DNA of 64,000 bases, from assembly GCF_900074915.1 (NCBI RefSeq), contig NZ_LT222319.1, positions 1,299,001 through 1,363,000 of the forward strand, read 5' to 3'. A program made the translations under genes and the position numbers. Below are positions 17,823 through 28,135 of this stretch, in pieces. Position 1 is the stretch's first letter. The number at the start of each line of letters is the position of its first letter. Origin of the DNA: Pseudomonas cerasi (lineage in GTDB: Bacteria; Pseudomonadota; Gammaproteobacteria; Pseudomonadales; Pseudomonadaceae). The notes beneath the pieces were generated by a model. The model was not told the origin of the DNA and did no database searches. It saw only the letters and a program-made list of their open reading frames with translations.

Positions 17823-19685
17823 ATGGCTTTACTGCAGATCGCCGAACCCGGCCTGAGTCCTCAACCGCACCAGCGTCGTCTGGCTGTGGGTATCGACCTG
17901 GGCACCACCAATTCTCTGGTTGCTGCAGTACGCAGCGGCCTGTCCGAACCGCTGGCCGATGCAGAGGGGCAGGTCATTCTGCCGTCTGCCGTGCGCTATC
18001 ACGCTGATCGTGTCGAAGTAGGGCAGTCAGCAAAGATCGCCGCCTCCCAGGACCCGTTCAATACCGTTCTGTCGGTCAAGCGTCTCATGGGGCGTGGTCT
18101 GACCGACGTCAAGCAACTGGGCGAGCAACTGCCGTACCGGTTTGTTGGCGGTGAGTCGCACATGCCGTTCATCGACACCGTGCAGGGGCCGAAAAGCCCG
18201 GTCGAAGTGTCTGCCGACATCCTCAAGGTCCTGCGCCAGCGCGCAGAAGCCTCGTTGGGTGGCGAGCTGGTAGGCGCGGTGATCACCGTTCCTGCCTACT
18301 TCGATGACGCTCAGCGTCAGGCGACCAAGGACGCTGCCAGACTGGCGGGCCTCAACGTACTGCGCCTGCTCAATGAGCCCACGGCGGCGGCTGTCGCCTA
18401 TGGCCTGGATCAGAAAGCCGAAGGCGTGGTTGCCATCTATGACTTGGGTGGCGGGACCTTCGATATCTCGATCCTGCGCCTGACCGGCGGTGTGTTTGAA
18501 GTACTGGCCACTGGCGGCGATACCGCTCTGGGTGGCGATGACTTCGATCATGCGATAGCTAACTGGATTGTCACTGATGCCGGTCTGTCTGCCGATATCG
18601 ACCCTTCCGCGCAACGCAGCCTGCTGCAGGCTGCGTGCTCGGCCAAGGAAGCGCTGACTGACGCCGAGTCTGTCGAGGTCGCCTACGGTGACTGGCGTGG
18701 CACGCTGACCCGCGAGGCGCTCAATGCGCTGATCGAGCCTATGGTCGCGCGCAGTCTCAAGGCCTGTCGTCGTGCGGTGCGTGACACCGGTATCGAGCTT
18801 GAAGAAGTCGAAGCGGTGGTCATGGTCGGCGGTTCAACCCGAGTTCCACGCGTACGCGAAGCGGTGGCCGAGCTTTTCGGTCGTCAGCCGTTGACCGAGA
18901 TCGACCCGGATCAGGTGGTGGCCATCGGGGCTGCGATCCAGGCCGATACTCTGGCCGGCAACAAGCGTGACGGTGGCGAGCTGCTGCTCCTCGATGTGAT
19001 TCCGCTCTCGCTGGGGCTGGAAACCATGGGCGGTCTGATGGAGAAGGTCATTCCGCGCAACACCACCATCCCTGTGGCGCGTGGTCAGGAATTCACCACG
19101 TACAAGGATGGCCAGACGGCCATGAAGATTCATGTACTGCAGGGTGAGCGTGAATTGATCAGCGACTGTCGTTCGCTGGCGCGCTTCGAGCTGCGTGGCA
19201 TCCCGCCGATGGTCGCGGGTGCGGCAAAGATTCGTGTCACCTTCCAGGTCGATGCTGACGGTCTGCTCAGCGTTTCGGCGCGTGAAATGGGCTCGGGTAT
19301 CGAGTCGAGCATTCAGGTCAAGCCTTCCTACGGGCTGACCGATGACGAAGTCACCCGCATGCTCAAGGACTCTTTCGAGTATGCCGGCGACGACAAGGTC
19401 GCTCGTGTGCTGCGTGAGCATCAGGTTGATGCCGAGCGTCTGCTCGAAGCTGTTCAGGGTGCCCTGGATGCCGATGGCGAGCGTCTTCTCGACGAGGAAG
19501 AGCGCCTGGTCATCAATCTGCAGATGGACGAACTCCGTGAACTGATGCAAGGCACCGATGGTTATGCCATCGAGCAGCAGACCAAGCGTCTGTCGCAGGT
19601 AACCGATGCATTTGCTGCCCGACGCCTCGATTCGACGGTAAAAGCCGCACTGGCCGGGCGCAACTTGAATGAGATTGAGGAATAA
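17823..19685 (+). CDS. hscA: Hsp70-type chaperone HscA
   Basis: 620 residues from the ATG at 17823 ([10 protein letters not shown]). The nucleotide-binding domain has [14 protein letters not shown] near the start, [28 protein letters not shown] and [14 protein letters not shown]. The substrate-binding domain starts near residue 390. It releases clusters from IscU with HscB. Four bases separate its stop from the fdx ATG. Confidence 0.97.
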   Translation: MALLQIAEPGLSPQPHQRRLAVGIDLGTTNSLVAAVRSGLSEPLADAEGQVILPSAVRYHADRVEVGQSAKIAASQDPFNTVLSVKRLMGRGLTDVKQLGEQLPYRFVGGESHMPFIDTVQGPKSPVEVSADILKVLRQRAEASLGGELVGAVITVPAYFDDAQRQATKDAARLAGLNVLRLLNEPTAAAVAYGLDQKAEGVVAIYDLGGGTFDISILRLTGGVFEVLATGGDTALGGDDFDHAIANWIVTDAGLSADIDPSAQRSLLQAACSAKEALTDAESVEVAYGDWRGTLTREALNALIEPMVARSLKACRRAVRDTGIELEEVEAVVMVGGSTRVPRVREAVAELFGRQPLTEIDPDQVVAIGAAIQADTLAGNKRDGGELLLLDVIPLSLGLETMGGLMEKVIPRNTTIPVARGQEFTTYKDGQTAMKIHVLQGERELISDCRSLARFELRGIPPMVAGAAKIRVTFQVDADGLLSVSAREMGSGIESSIQVKPSYGLTDDEVTRMLKDSFEYAGDDKVARVLREHQVDAERLLEAVQGALDADGERLLDEEERLVINLQMDELRELMQGTDGYAIEQQTKRLSQVTDAFAARRLDSTVKAALAGRNLNEIEE

Positions 19686-19688
19686 CTG

Positions 19689-20030
19689 ATGCCGCAGGTG
19701 ATTTTTCTGCCCCACGCCGAGCATTGCCCGGACGGGCTGGTTGTAGAAGTGGAGCCCGGCACGTCTATTCTCGACATTGCCCACGAGCACCACATCGAGA
19801 TTGAAAGCGCCTGTGGTGGCGTGTGTGCGTGCACCACATGCCATTGCATCATTCGCGAAGGTTTCGGTTCGCTGAATGAAGCCGATGAGCTGGAAGAAGA
19901 CATGCTCGACAAGGCGTGGGGGCTGGAAGCGCAATCGCGTCTGTCCTGTCAGGCCATTGTCGGCAACGAAGACCTCACGGTCGAAATACCCAAGTATTCG
20001 CTCAACCACGCCGCTGAAGCGCCACACTGA
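19689..20030 (+). CDS. fdx: [2Fe-2S] ferredoxin of the isc operon
   Basis: 113 residues of adrenodoxin type. Four ligand cysteines occur in SACGGVCACTTCHC and, downstream, RLSCQAI. It supplies electrons for cluster assembly on IscU. Normal length, normal place in the operon. Confidence 0.97.
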   Translation: MPQVIFLPHAEHCPDGLVVEVEPGTSILDIAHEHHIEIESACGGVCACTTCHCIIREGFGSLNEADELEEDMLDKAWGLEAQSRLSCQAIVGNEDLTVEIPKYSLNHAAEAPH

Positions 20031-20044
20031 TTCAAGGATTGCTC

Positions 20045-20245
20045 ATGAGTCTCAAATGGGTTGATGTGCAGGAAATCGCCATCCAGCTGGCTGAAAGCCA
20101 CCCGGATGTCGATCCGTTGACTGTGAGTTTTCCCAGGCTGCGTAATCTGGTCATGGCCTTGCCTGAGTTCGATGACCACCCTGACCGTAGTGGGGAAAAG
20201 GTTCTCGAGGCGATCCAGGGGTTATGGATCGAAGAGGCCGATTGA
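20045..20245 (+). CDS. iscX: Fe-S assembly protein IscX
   Basis: 66 residues (MSLKWVDVQEIAIQL), acidic, matching the IscX/YfhJ family, which binds IscS and iron and modulates the desulfurase. Chosen start ATG 20045, since the upstream codon at 20039 lacks a ribosome site. Last gene of the isc operon. Confidence 0.95.
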   Translation: MSLKWVDVQEIAIQLAESHPDVDPLTVSFPRLRNLVMALPEFDDHPDRSGEKVLEAIQGLWIEEAD

Positions 20246-20280
20246 CGTTCAGTAACGTACGCAGTTAGGCAATACACCAG

Positions 20281-20311
20281 AACCCGCGTATAATTCGCGG
20301 GTTTAATTTTT
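20281..20311 (+). terminator. isc operon terminator overlapping the ndk -10 element
   Basis: Perfect 8-bp arms AACCCGCG (20281-20288) and CGCGGGTT (20296-20303) are followed by TTAATTTTT. The loop contains TATAAT (20289-20294), which is a consensus -10 hexamer and probably serves ndk, whose ATG is at 20342. The -35 is weak (TTAGGC, 18 bp upstream). Confidence 0.7.
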
Positions 20312-20341
20312 CGCTTCAATCACTGCTTCTGGAGTTTCACC

Positions 20342-20767
20342 ATGGCTGTTCAACGTACTTTCTCCATCATCAAGCCTGACGCCGTTGCCAAGAACGTAAT
20401 CGGCGAGATCACCACTCGTTTCGAAAAAGCCGGTCTGCGCGTTGTCGCTTCCAAGCTGAAGCAACTGTCCAAGGCCGAAGCTGAAGGTTTCTACGCTGAG
20501 CACAGCGCTCGCGGTTTCTTCGGCGACCTGGTTGCTTTCATGATCTCCGGTCCGGTTGTCGTTCAGGTTCTGGAAGGCGAAAACGCTATCGCTCTGAACC
20601 GCGAGCTGATGGGCGCTACCAACCCTAAAGAAGCTGCTGCCGGCACCATCCGTGCTGATTTCGCTGATTCCATCGACGCCAACGCTGTTCACGGCTCCGA
20701 TTCCGAAGCAGCCGCCGCTCGCGAAATCTCGTACTTCTTCGCAGCTACCGAAGTAACCGCTCGCTAA
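20342..20767 (+). CDS. ndk: Nucleoside diphosphate kinase
   Basis: 141 residues. It balances nucleoside triphosphate pools by phosphate transfer through a histidine. The family start [14 protein letters not shown] and the active-site histidine in NAVHGSDS are seen, with the [17 protein letters not shown] segment before it. Codon use is strongly biased to preferred codons, fitting high expression. Upstream ribosome site GGAG. Confidence 0.98.
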   Translation: MAVQRTFSIIKPDAVAKNVIGEITTRFEKAGLRVVASKLKQLSKAEAEGFYAEHSARGFFGDLVAFMISGPVVVQVLEGENAIALNRELMGATNPKEAAAGTIRADFADSIDANAVHGSDSEAAAAREISYFFAATEVTAR

Positions 20768-20800
20768 GTCATTTTTGACTGACGAGTGAAGGGTGAATTC

Positions 20801-21949
20801 ATGATTGCATCGACTGGTAAAACCAACCTGCTGGGGCTGACTCAACAGGAAATGGAGAAATTCTTCGACTCTATCGGGGAGAAGCGCTTCCGTGCCGGTC
20901 AGGTCATGAAGTGGATTCACCACTTCGGCGTCGACGATTTCGACGCGATGACGAACGTCAGCAAGGCCCTGCGCGAAAAGCTCAAGGCCTGTGCCGAAGT
21001 TCGCGGTCCCGAAGTGGTCAGCGAGGACATCTCCAGCGACGGCACCCGTAAATGGGTGGTGCGCGTAGAGTCCGGCAGCTGTGTCGAGACCGTCTACATT
21101 CCGCAGGGCAAGCGTGGCACCTTGTGTGTTTCGTCCCAGGCGGGCTGTGCCCTGGATTGCAGCTTCTGTTCCACGGGCAAGCAAGGCTTCAACAGCAACC
21201 TCACCGCCGCCGAAGTCATCGGTCAGGTGTGGATTGCCAACAAATCCTTCGGCAGCGTCCCGGCGACCGTCGACCGTGCCATCACCAACGTGGTGATGAT
21301 GGGCATGGGTGAGCCGCTGCTGAACTTCGACAATGTCATTGCCGCCATGCATCTGATGATGGATGACCTGGGGTATGGCATTTCCAAGCGCCGGGTGACC
21401 TTGTCCACCTCCGGTGTGGTGCCGATGATCGATGAGCTTTCCAAGCACATCGACGTGTCCCTGGCCTTGTCGCTGCACGCACCGAACGATGCGCTGCGCA
21501 ACCAGTTGGTGCCGCTCAACAAGAAATACCCGTTGAAAATGCTTCTCGAGTCCTGCCGTCGCTATATGTCCAATCTGGGCGAAAAGCGTGTGCTCACCAT
21601 CGAGTACACCATGCTCAAGGACATCAACGACAAGGTAGAGCACGCGGTCGAGATGATCGAACTGCTCAAGGACACACCTTGCAAGATCAACCTGATTCCG
21701 TTCAACCCGTTTCCGCACTCCGGTTACGAGCGTCCCAGCAACAACGCAATCCGTCGTTTTCAGGACCTGTTGCATCAGGCCGGTTATAACGTCACTGTGC
21801 GCACCACACGCGGTGAAGATATCGATGCTGCATGCGGCCAGTTGGTCGGGCAGGTGATGGACCGCACACGCCGTAGCGAACGCTACATTGCAGTGCGTGA
21901 GTTGAGCGCCGAGGCCGATGCGGCCCCTGTCGCGGTGACTCGAACCTGA
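20801..21949 (+). CDS. rlmN: 23S rRNA/tRNA adenine-2-methyltransferase RlmN
   Basis: 382 residues from the ATG at 20801 ([13 protein letters not shown]). It is a radical-SAM enzyme methylating C2 of A2503 in 23S rRNA and A37 in some tRNAs. The cluster motif [11 protein letters not shown] (CxxxCxxC) is intact, as are [12 protein letters not shown] and the late cysteine region [11 protein letters not shown]. Lies between ndk and pilF as in other Pseudomonas. Confidence 0.96.
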   Translation: MIASTGKTNLLGLTQQEMEKFFDSIGEKRFRAGQVMKWIHHFGVDDFDAMTNVSKALREKLKACAEVRGPEVVSEDISSDGTRKWVVRVESGSCVETVYIPQGKRGTLCVSSQAGCALDCSFCSTGKQGFNSNLTAAEVIGQVWIANKSFGSVPATVDRAITNVVMMGMGEPLLNFDNVIAAMHLMMDDLGYGISKRRVTLSTSGVVPMIDELSKHIDVSLALSLHAPNDALRNQLVPLNKKYPLKMLLESCRRYMSNLGEKRVLTIEYTMLKDINDKVEHAVEMIELLKDTPCKINLIPFNPFPHSGYERPSNNAIRRFQDLLHQAGYNVTVRTTRGEDIDAACGQLVGQVMDRTRRSERYIAVRELSAEADAAPVAVTRT

Positions 21950-21975
21950 CTGCGAACCTGACCGAGAGAGACTCC

Positions 21976-22734
21976 ATGCCTGTGCGTGCCTCGCTGCTGC
22001 TCTGTGTTGTCGTCCTGCTGACAGCGTGCGTGTCCACCGGTAACGTCAACCCGCTGACGACGGCCCAGGGGCGCGAGGAAGCGCGCAAGGCTTACGTGCA
22101 GCTTGGCCTGGGTTATTTCCAGCAGGGGCAGACCGAGCGCGCCAAGGTTCCGCTGAAAAAGGCGCTTGAACTCGACAGCTCGGATGCGCAGGCCAACGCC
22201 GCGCTGGCCCTGGTGTTCCAGACAGAGATGGAGCCGGAGCTGGCAGAGCAGTACTTTCGCAAGGCGTTGGCCGCCAGCAATAACGAAACACGTATCGTCA
22301 ACAATTACGGCAGTTTTCTGTTCGAGCAAAAACGTTACAAGGAAGCCTACGAGCGTTTTGAACAGGCGGCTGCCGACAACCTGTATCCTGAGCGGTCACG
22401 GGTTTTTGAAAGCCTGGGCATGACCTCGCTGAAACTGGGCAACCGCGAGCAGGCTCGCGAGCATTTTACCAAGGCATTGCGCCTGGACCGTCAGTTGCCA
22501 TTATCCTTGCTGGAAATGGCTCAGCTGTCCTACGAAGACAAGCAATATGTGCCGGCGCGTGACTATTACGACCGTTTTAGCCAACTCAGCGAGCAAAATG
22601 CACGTAGTCTATTGCTCGGTACACGGCTGGCGAAGATATATGATGATCGTAACAAGGCAGCCAGCTTTGGCCTGCTGTTGAAAAGACTCTATCCCGGTAC
22701 GCCGGAATATCAGCAATACCTGTCGGAGCAATGA
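21976..22734 (+). CDS. pilF: Type IV pilus pilotin PilF (PilW)
   Basis: 252 residues with a lipoprotein signal (LLLCVVVLLTACVS, lipobox LTAC near residue 17). At least four tetratricopeptide repeats follow (for example LGLGYFQQGQTERAKVPLKKALELD). PilF helps the PilQ secretin assemble in the outer membrane. Its stop overlaps the rodZ ATG. Confidence 0.95.
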   Translation: MPVRASLLLCVVVLLTACVSTGNVNPLTTAQGREEARKAYVQLGLGYFQQGQTERAKVPLKKALELDSSDAQANAALALVFQTEMEPELAEQYFRKALAASNNETRIVNNYGSFLFEQKRYKEAYERFEQAAADNLYPERSRVFESLGMTSLKLGNREQAREHFTKALRLDRQLPLSLLEMAQLSYEDKQYVPARDYYDRFSQLSEQNARSLLLGTRLAKIYDDRNKAASFGLLLKRLYPGTPEYQQYLSEQ

Positions 22735-23744
22735 TGAAAGCGGCGCATCCCGAAGTTGTAGCAACCAATCGCGTGAATCCTGGAGAAACCCTGCGCCAGG
22801 CCCGCGAGAGCAGGAGCTGGTCGCTGCCAGATGTGGCCTTGAGACTCAATCTCACCGTGACCTCCCTGACCAATCTGGAGAACGGCCAGTTTGAAAAGCT
22901 GCCTGGGCATACGTTTGCCCGGGGCTACGTGCGTGCCTACGCTAAACTGCTTGACCTTGATCAGGCGGCGCTGGTCGAACAGTTCGACCAGTTCACCGGC
23001 ACTGACGGTAAAGGCAGTTCGGTCCACGCGCTGGGCCGTATCGAAGAGCCGGTCAGGCTGTCGCACAACATTCTGCGTATCGTCAGCCTGCTGTTGCTGG
23101 TGATCCTGGTCGGCGGTGGTTTCTTCTGGTGGCAGGATCAGGCGACCTTGCGCGGCAAGGATCAGTCCGGGCTGAACATGGAGCACGTCGAAGTCGAAAG
23201 TGCCGACGGCACCACGCAGATTCACCCGCTCGACGAGCCGGAAGAGCCTGCTGTGGCTGAAACGCCTGCCTCCGGACAAACTTCCTTGCCGTTGAATACC
23301 GGTGCGCCTGCCAGTGAGGCGCCAGCTGCTGCGCCAGCGGCCCCGGCTTCCAGCGTTACAGGTCATGCAACCGCACAACCACAAACACAGACGCCTGCTG
23401 CTGCCACGCCACCGGCGAGCACGCCGCAAGCCCCCGTTGCTGCGCCGACCGTGCCGTCGATGCCGACTGCACCTGCCGAGCAGCCAGCGCCTGTCGTGGC
23501 GGGTGCCGGTCAGGTGACCGTACAGTTCGTTGCCGATTGCTGGACCCAGGTCACTGACGGAAACGGCAAGGTGCTGGTCAGCGGCCTCAAGCGCAAGGGC
23601 GACAGTCTGGATGTCAGCGGCAAGCCGCCGTTGACCCTGCGTCTGGGCTACGCGCATGGTGCGCAGGTCAGCTACAACGGTCAGCCTGTGGATGTAGCAC
23701 CTTTTACCAGCGGCGAAACTGCTCGCCTGAAGCTAGGGCAATAA
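22731..23744 (+). CDS. rodZ: Cell-shape protein RodZ
   Basis: 337 residues. The cytoplasmic helix-turn-helix domain (GETLRQARESRSWSLPDVALRL, LENGQFEKLPGHTFARGYVRAYA) covers residues 15-90. One membrane helix follows near residues 114-132, then a Pro/Ala/Thr-rich periplasmic linker and a C-terminal DUF4115 beta domain (VQFVADCWTQVTDGNGK). It links MreB to the wall-elongation machinery. ATG at 22731 or 22734. Confidence 0.94.
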   Translation: MMKAAHPEVVATNRVNPGETLRQARESRSWSLPDVALRLNLTVTSLTNLENGQFEKLPGHTFARGYVRAYAKLLDLDQAALVEQFDQFTGTDGKGSSVHALGRIEEPVRLSHNILRIVSLLLLVILVGGGFFWWQDQATLRGKDQSGLNMEHVEVESADGTTQIHPLDEPEEPAVAETPASGQTSLPLNTGAPASEAPAAAPAAPASSVTGHATAQPQTQTPAAATPPASTPQAPVAAPTVPSMPTAPAEQPAPVVAGAGQVTVQFVADCWTQVTDGNGKVLVSGLKRKGDSLDVSGKPPLTLRLGYAHGAQVSYNGQPVDVAPFTSGETARLKLGQ

Positions 23745-23747
23745 GTC

Positions 23748-24857
23748 ATGCACGGCGAATCTCCAATCAAGCGTCGCGAATCCCGGAAAATATGGGTCGG
23801 TTCCGTACCAGTCGGCGGTGATGCACCGATCGCGGTGCAAAGCATGACCAACAGTGATACCAACGCTGTGGCCGCTACCGTGGCACAGATCAATCGTCTG
23901 GAAGCGGCGGGTGTCGACATCGTGCGTGTTTCGGTGCCCGACATGGACGCTGCCGAAGCGTTCGGCCGCATCAAGCAACTGGTCAAGGTGCCGCTGGTCG
24001 CCGACATCCACTTCGATTACCGCATCGCCCTGCGTGTGGCGGAGCTGGGCGTCGACTGTCTGCGTATCAACCCGGGCAATATCGGTCGTGAGGACCGTGT
24101 GCGTGCCGTGGTCGATGCTGCGCGTGATCGAGGCATCCCGATCCGTATCGGCGTCAACGCCGGTTCGCTGGAAAAAGACCTGCAGAAGAAGTACGGCGAG
24201 CCTACGCCAGAGGCCTTGGTAGAATCTGCGCTGCGCCATGTCGAGCACCTGGAACGCCTGAACTTTCCGGACTTCAAGGTCAGCGTCAAGGCTTCCGATG
24301 TGTTTATGGCCGTCGCTGCCTATCGCCTGCTGGCCAAGGAGATTGTTCAGCCGCTGCACCTGGGCATCACCGAAGCCGGTGGCTTGCGTTCAGGTACGGT
24401 GAAATCGGCTGTCGGTCTCGGTATGCTGCTCGCCGAAGGAATTGGCGATACTATCCGCATCTCGCTGGCGGCTGACCCGGTCGAGGAAGTGAAGGTCGGG
24501 TACGACATTCTCAAATCGTTGCGCCTTCGTTCGCGTGGAATCAACTTCATCGCCTGCCCGAGCTGCTCACGGCAGAACTTCGATGTGGTCAAGACCATGA
24601 ACGAGCTGGAAGTTCGCCTCGAGGATTTGCTGGTTCCGCTCGATGTTGCGGTCATCGGTTGTGTGGTCAATGGTCCGGGCGAAGCCAAAGAGGCGCATAT
24701 CGGCCTGACCGGTGGTACGCCGAACCTGATCTACATCGACGGCAAACCCGCGCAGAAACTGACCAATGACAATCTCGTGAATGAGCTGGAACGCTTGATT
24801 CGCGAGAAAGCGGCTGAAAAAGCCGAAGCCGACGCCTCGGTCATCGTGCGCGGCTAA
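23748..24857 (+). CDS. ispG: 4-hydroxy-3-methylbut-2-enyl diphosphate synthase
   Basis: 369 residues. It catalyses the penultimate step of the MEP isoprenoid pathway and needs a [4Fe-4S] cluster, plausibly supplied by the nearby isc genes. Cluster cysteines appear in [12 protein letters not shown] and [15 protein letters not shown]. The N-terminal TIM barrel contains [13 protein letters not shown] and [12 protein letters not shown]. It starts three bases after rodZ. Confidence 0.97.
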   Translation: MHGESPIKRRESRKIWVGSVPVGGDAPIAVQSMTNSDTNAVAATVAQINRLEAAGVDIVRVSVPDMDAAEAFGRIKQLVKVPLVADIHFDYRIALRVAELGVDCLRINPGNIGREDRVRAVVDAARDRGIPIRIGVNAGSLEKDLQKKYGEPTPEALVESALRHVEHLERLNFPDFKVSVKASDVFMAVAAYRLLAKEIVQPLHLGITEAGGLRSGTVKSAVGLGMLLAEGIGDTIRISLAADPVEEVKVGYDILKSLRLRSRGINFIACPSCSRQNFDVVKTMNELEVRLEDLLVPLDVAVIGCVVNGPGEAKEAHIGLTGGTPNLIYIDGKPAQKLTNDNLVNELERLIREKAAEKAEADASVIVRG

Positions 24858-24879
24858 CCCGGATTGCTAAGGATTTTCT

Positions 24880-26169
24880 GTGAGTAAGTCTCTACAAGCC
24901 ATTCGTGGCATGAACGACATCCTGCCCGAGCAGACGCCGTTGTGGCGTCACTTCGAAGGCACTGTTGCCCGTCTGCTGGATAACTACGGTTACCGCCAGA
25001 TTCGTATGCCTATCGTCGAATTCACCGAGCTGTTCAAGCGCTCCATCGGTGAAGTGACCGATATCGTCGAGAAAGAGATGTACACCTTCGCCGATCGTAA
25101 CGGTGACTCTCTGACCCTGCGCCCTGAAGGCACTGCCGCATGCGTGCGTGCGGTCCTCGAACACGGCATCACTGGCGGCGGCCAGGTTCAAAAACTGTGG
25201 TACATCGGTCCGATGTTCCGTCACGAGCGTCCACAGAAAGGCCGTTATCGTCAGTTTCATCAGATCGGTGTCGAGGTTTTCAACCTGGACGGTCCGGATA
25301 TCGATGCCGAACTGATTGTCATGACCTGGCGCCTGTGGGGCCTGCTGGGCATCCGCAACGCCGTGAAGCTCGAGCTGAACAGCCTGGGCACCAGCGAGGC
25401 GCGTGCGCGTTATCGCGACGCGCTGGTCGAATACCTCTCGGCCCGTCTCGACCAACTGGACGAAGACAGCCAGCGCCGCCTGAAAACCAACCCGCTGCGC
25501 GTGCTGGACACCAAGCACCCTGAAACCCAGGCTGTGCTGGTCGATGCGCCGAAACTGGCGGACTACCTGGATGACGAATCCCGCGTTCACTTCGAAGGCC
25601 TGAAGGCCCGTCTGGACGCCGCCGGTATTCCTTATGTGATCAATCCCAAGCTGGTGCGTGGCCTGGACTACTACAGCAAGACCGTTTTCGAGTGGGTCAC
25701 CGATCAACTCGGTGCCCAGGGTACGGTCTGTGCGGGCGGTCGTTACGACGGTCTGGTCGAGCAGATGGGTGGCAAGCCTACTGCAGGCGTCGGTTTCGCG
25801 ATGGGTATCGAGCGTCTGGTTCTGCTGCTCGAAACCCTTGAACAGGTGCCGGAAGAGATTGCCCGTCAGGTCGATGTCTACCTGTGCGCATTCGGCGAAG
25901 CGGCCGAGCTGGCGTCACTGGCATTGACCGAAAAGGTCCGTGATCAGCTGCCGACCCTGCGGTTGCAGGTCAACGCCGGTGCCGGCAGCTTCAAAAGCCA
26001 GTTCAAGAAGGCCGACAAGAGCGGTGCGCTGTTCGCACTGATCCTCGGCGAAGAAGAACTGGCGGCGAAGGTCATTGGCGTCAAGCCCCTGCGTGGCCAG
26101 GGTGAACAACAAAATATTGCCTGGGATGCTCTGTCAGAGCACCTGGCCTCCTGCGTCGTGCAGGGTTGA
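24880..26169 (+). CDS. hisS: Histidyl-tRNA synthetase
   Basis: 429 residues from a GTG start ([21 protein letters not shown]). Class II synthetase: motif 2 [17 protein letters not shown], histidine-specific segments [15 protein letters not shown] and [14 protein letters not shown], motif 3 [11 protein letters not shown], and the C-terminal anticodon-binding domain from about residue 330. Normal length. Confidence 0.97.
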   Translation: MSKSLQAIRGMNDILPEQTPLWRHFEGTVARLLDNYGYRQIRMPIVEFTELFKRSIGEVTDIVEKEMYTFADRNGDSLTLRPEGTAACVRAVLEHGITGGGQVQKLWYIGPMFRHERPQKGRYRQFHQIGVEVFNLDGPDIDAELIVMTWRLWGLLGIRNAVKLELNSLGTSEARARYRDALVEYLSARLDQLDEDSQRRLKTNPLRVLDTKHPETQAVLVDAPKLADYLDDESRVHFEGLKARLDAAGIPYVINPKLVRGLDYYSKTVFEWVTDQLGAQGTVCAGGRYDGLVEQMGGKPTAGVGFAMGIERLVLLLETLEQVPEEIARQVDVYLCAFGEAAELASLALTEKVRDQLPTLRLQVNAGAGSFKSQFKKADKSGALFALILGEEELAAKVIGVKPLRGQGEQQNIAWDALSEHLASCVVQG

Positions 26170-26208
26170 AGCTGATTTAACAGCCGTTTAGCGAATAGGA
26201 GTATTGGG

Positions 26209-26850
26209 GTGTCGGGTACCGAAGATGAAGAGCTGGCGGTAATGAAGGACTGGTGGCAGCGCAACGGCAAACCTCTGTTGACCGGCGGTCTGCTTGCGTT
26301 GGTCGTGGTTCTGGGTTGGCAGTTCTGGCACAGGTATCAGGCCAGCCAGTCGCAAGGCGCCTCGATGCTTTATCAGCAATTGCTGGAAACCGCACTGACG
26401 CCCAGTGGTCAGGCAGACACCGCACGTGTCGCTGAGATCTCCGGCAAACTGAAAAGCGAATTCGGTGGCACTACCTACGCACAGTTCGGTAGCCTGTTCG
26501 TCGCCAAGGTGGCGGTCGATGCTGGCAAGCTGGACGATGCTGCAGCCGATCTGAAAACCGTGGCCGACAAACCTGCCAATGACACGCTGGGCGAGATTGC
26601 CCGTCAGCGTCTGGCACGCGTGCTGGCTGCGCAGAACAAGACCGATGACGCGCTGAAGCTGCTCGACGGCGATGCCGACAAGGCTTTCCTCGCCAGTCGT
26701 GAAGAACTCAAGGGTGACCTGCTGGTACAGCTGGGTCGTACCGACGAGGCGTATGCTGCATACCAAAAGGCCAAATCTGCTCTGTCCGAAGACGCAGCAG
26801 TGGGTGGCCTGCAAATGAAGCTCGACGATCTGGCGAAAGGGGATGCGTGA
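26209..26850 (+). CDS. yfgM: YfgM-family membrane TPR protein
   Basis: 213 residues from GTG (SGTEDEELAVMKDWW). A short cytoplasmic start and one membrane helix near residues 24-41 (LLTGGLLALVVVLGWQFW) are followed by a periplasmic tetratricopeptide region. YfgM interacts with SecYEG/PpiD periplasmic chaperone networks. Placed between hisS and bamB as in other gamma-proteobacteria. Confidence 0.92.
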   Translation: MSGTEDEELAVMKDWWQRNGKPLLTGGLLALVVVLGWQFWHRYQASQSQGASMLYQQLLETALTPSGQADTARVAEISGKLKSEFGGTTYAQFGSLFVAKVAVDAGKLDDAAADLKTVADKPANDTLGEIARQRLARVLAAQNKTDDALKLLDGDADKAFLASREELKGDLLVQLGRTDEAYAAYQKAKSALSEDAAVGGLQMKLDDLAKGDA

Positions 26851-26851
26851 C

Positions 26852-27997
26852 GTGATTCGTTGGAAACATGCAGCATTGCTGGCTCTGGCCATTCTGGCCG
26901 CGGGTTGCAGCAGCAACAGCAAAAAGGAATTGCCTCCGGCCGAGCTGACCGACTTCAAAGAAGAAGTGGTTCTGCATAAGCAGTGGAGCCGTTCCATTGG
27001 CGACGGTCAGGGCAAGACTTACAACATGCTCGTGCCGGCCATTGATGGCGACCGCATCTATGCGGCTGACGTCACGGGCGAAGTCGTGTCGCTGGACCGT
27101 CTGACTGGCGACGTGATCTGGAAGAAGGATCTCGACCTGCCCGTTTCCGGTGCAGTCGGCGTGGGCTACGGACTGGTGATGATCGGCACCCTCAAGGGTG
27201 AAGTGATTGCCATGGACGCCACGTCCGGTGAAGAAAAGTGGCGCGCTCGCGTCACCAGCGAAGTGCTGGCTCCGCCTGCCACCAACGGTTCCGTGGTCGT
27301 TGTCCAGACTCAGGATGACCGCATCGTCGGTTTTGACGCCTCTACCGGTTCGCAGCTCTGGATCTACGAAAGTACCCCGGCGGTGCTGACCCTGCGCGGT
27401 ACCGGTGCTCCGCTGGCGACCAACCGTCTTGCCGTGGCAGGTCTGTCGACCGGCAAGGTCGTCGCTCTGGATATCACTAACGGCGTGCCGATCTGGGAGC
27501 AGCGTGTTGCCATCCCGCAAGGTCGCTCGGAACTGGATCGTGTGGTCGATATCGACGGCGGCCTGTTGCTGTCCGGCGGTACGCTGTACGTTGCTACCTA
27601 TCAGGGTCGCGTCGCCGGTCTCGATCTGGAAAGCGGTCGTGTGCTCTGGCAGCGTGATGCTTCGAGCTACTCGGGTGTCGCCCAGGGCTTTGGCAGCGTC
27701 TATGCCACTCTGGCCTCCGGTACTGTCGAAGGTATCGACGAGCGTTCGTCCTCTGCACTGTGGAGCAACGAATCACTGGCTCGCCGCCAGCTCGGCGCGC
27801 CGGAAGTGTATTCCAGCTACGTAGCGGTCGGTGACATGGAAGGCTACCTGCACCTGTTGAGCCAGGTGGACGGTCGTTTTGTCGGTCGCGAACGTATCGA
27901 CAGCGACGGCCTGCGTGCGCGTCCGCTGGTGGTTGGGGACATGATTTACGTGTATGGCAACAGCGGCAAACTGGAAGCCCTGACCATCAAGCAATAA
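26852..27997 (+). CDS. bamB: Outer membrane assembly lipoprotein BamB
   Basis: 381 residues from the GTG at 26852, supported by AAAGGGG at 26836-26842; an ATG at 26843 overlaps yfgM and lacks spacing. The lipoprotein signal ends in LAILAAGC. Repeated beta-propeller blades with GEV-W-type motifs follow (for example VVSLDRLTGDVIWKKDL, VIAMDATSGEEKWRARV). Part of the BAM complex that folds outer-membrane proteins. Confidence 0.95.
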   Translation: MIRWKHAALLALAILAAGCSSNSKKELPPAELTDFKEEVVLHKQWSRSIGDGQGKTYNMLVPAIDGDRIYAADVTGEVVSLDRLTGDVIWKKDLDLPVSGAVGVGYGLVMIGTLKGEVIAMDATSGEEKWRARVTSEVLAPPATNGSVVVVQTQDDRIVGFDASTGSQLWIYESTPAVLTLRGTGAPLATNRLAVAGLSTGKVVALDITNGVPIWEQRVAIPQGRSELDRVVDIDGGLLLSGGTLYVATYQGRVAGLDLESGRVLWQRDASSYSGVAQGFGSVYATLASGTVEGIDERSSSALWSNESLARRQLGAPEVYSSYVAVGDMEGYLHLLSQVDGRFVGRERIDSDGLRARPLVVGDMIYVYGNSGKLEALTIKQ

Positions 27998-28080
27998 GTG
28001 TCCATGCCCGGGGCCAATGGCCCCGGGTGCCCTTGCTTCGGCAAGGCTGCGGTGCCTTTGTGGCATCGCCCCGAACTCCG

Positions 28081-28103
28081 GCCGCTGCCCTGCAGCGGCT
28101 TTT
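28081..28103 (+). terminator. Terminator after bamB
   Basis: An 8-bp stem GCCGCTGC/GCAGCGGC with a three-base loop, then TTTTG. A further strong GC hairpin without T run (CCCGGGGCC/GGCCCCGGG) lies just upstream near 28010-28030. Confidence 0.6.
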
Positions 28104-28135
28104 GTATTTTCTGAAATAACGAAGTGGAGAGCCGC

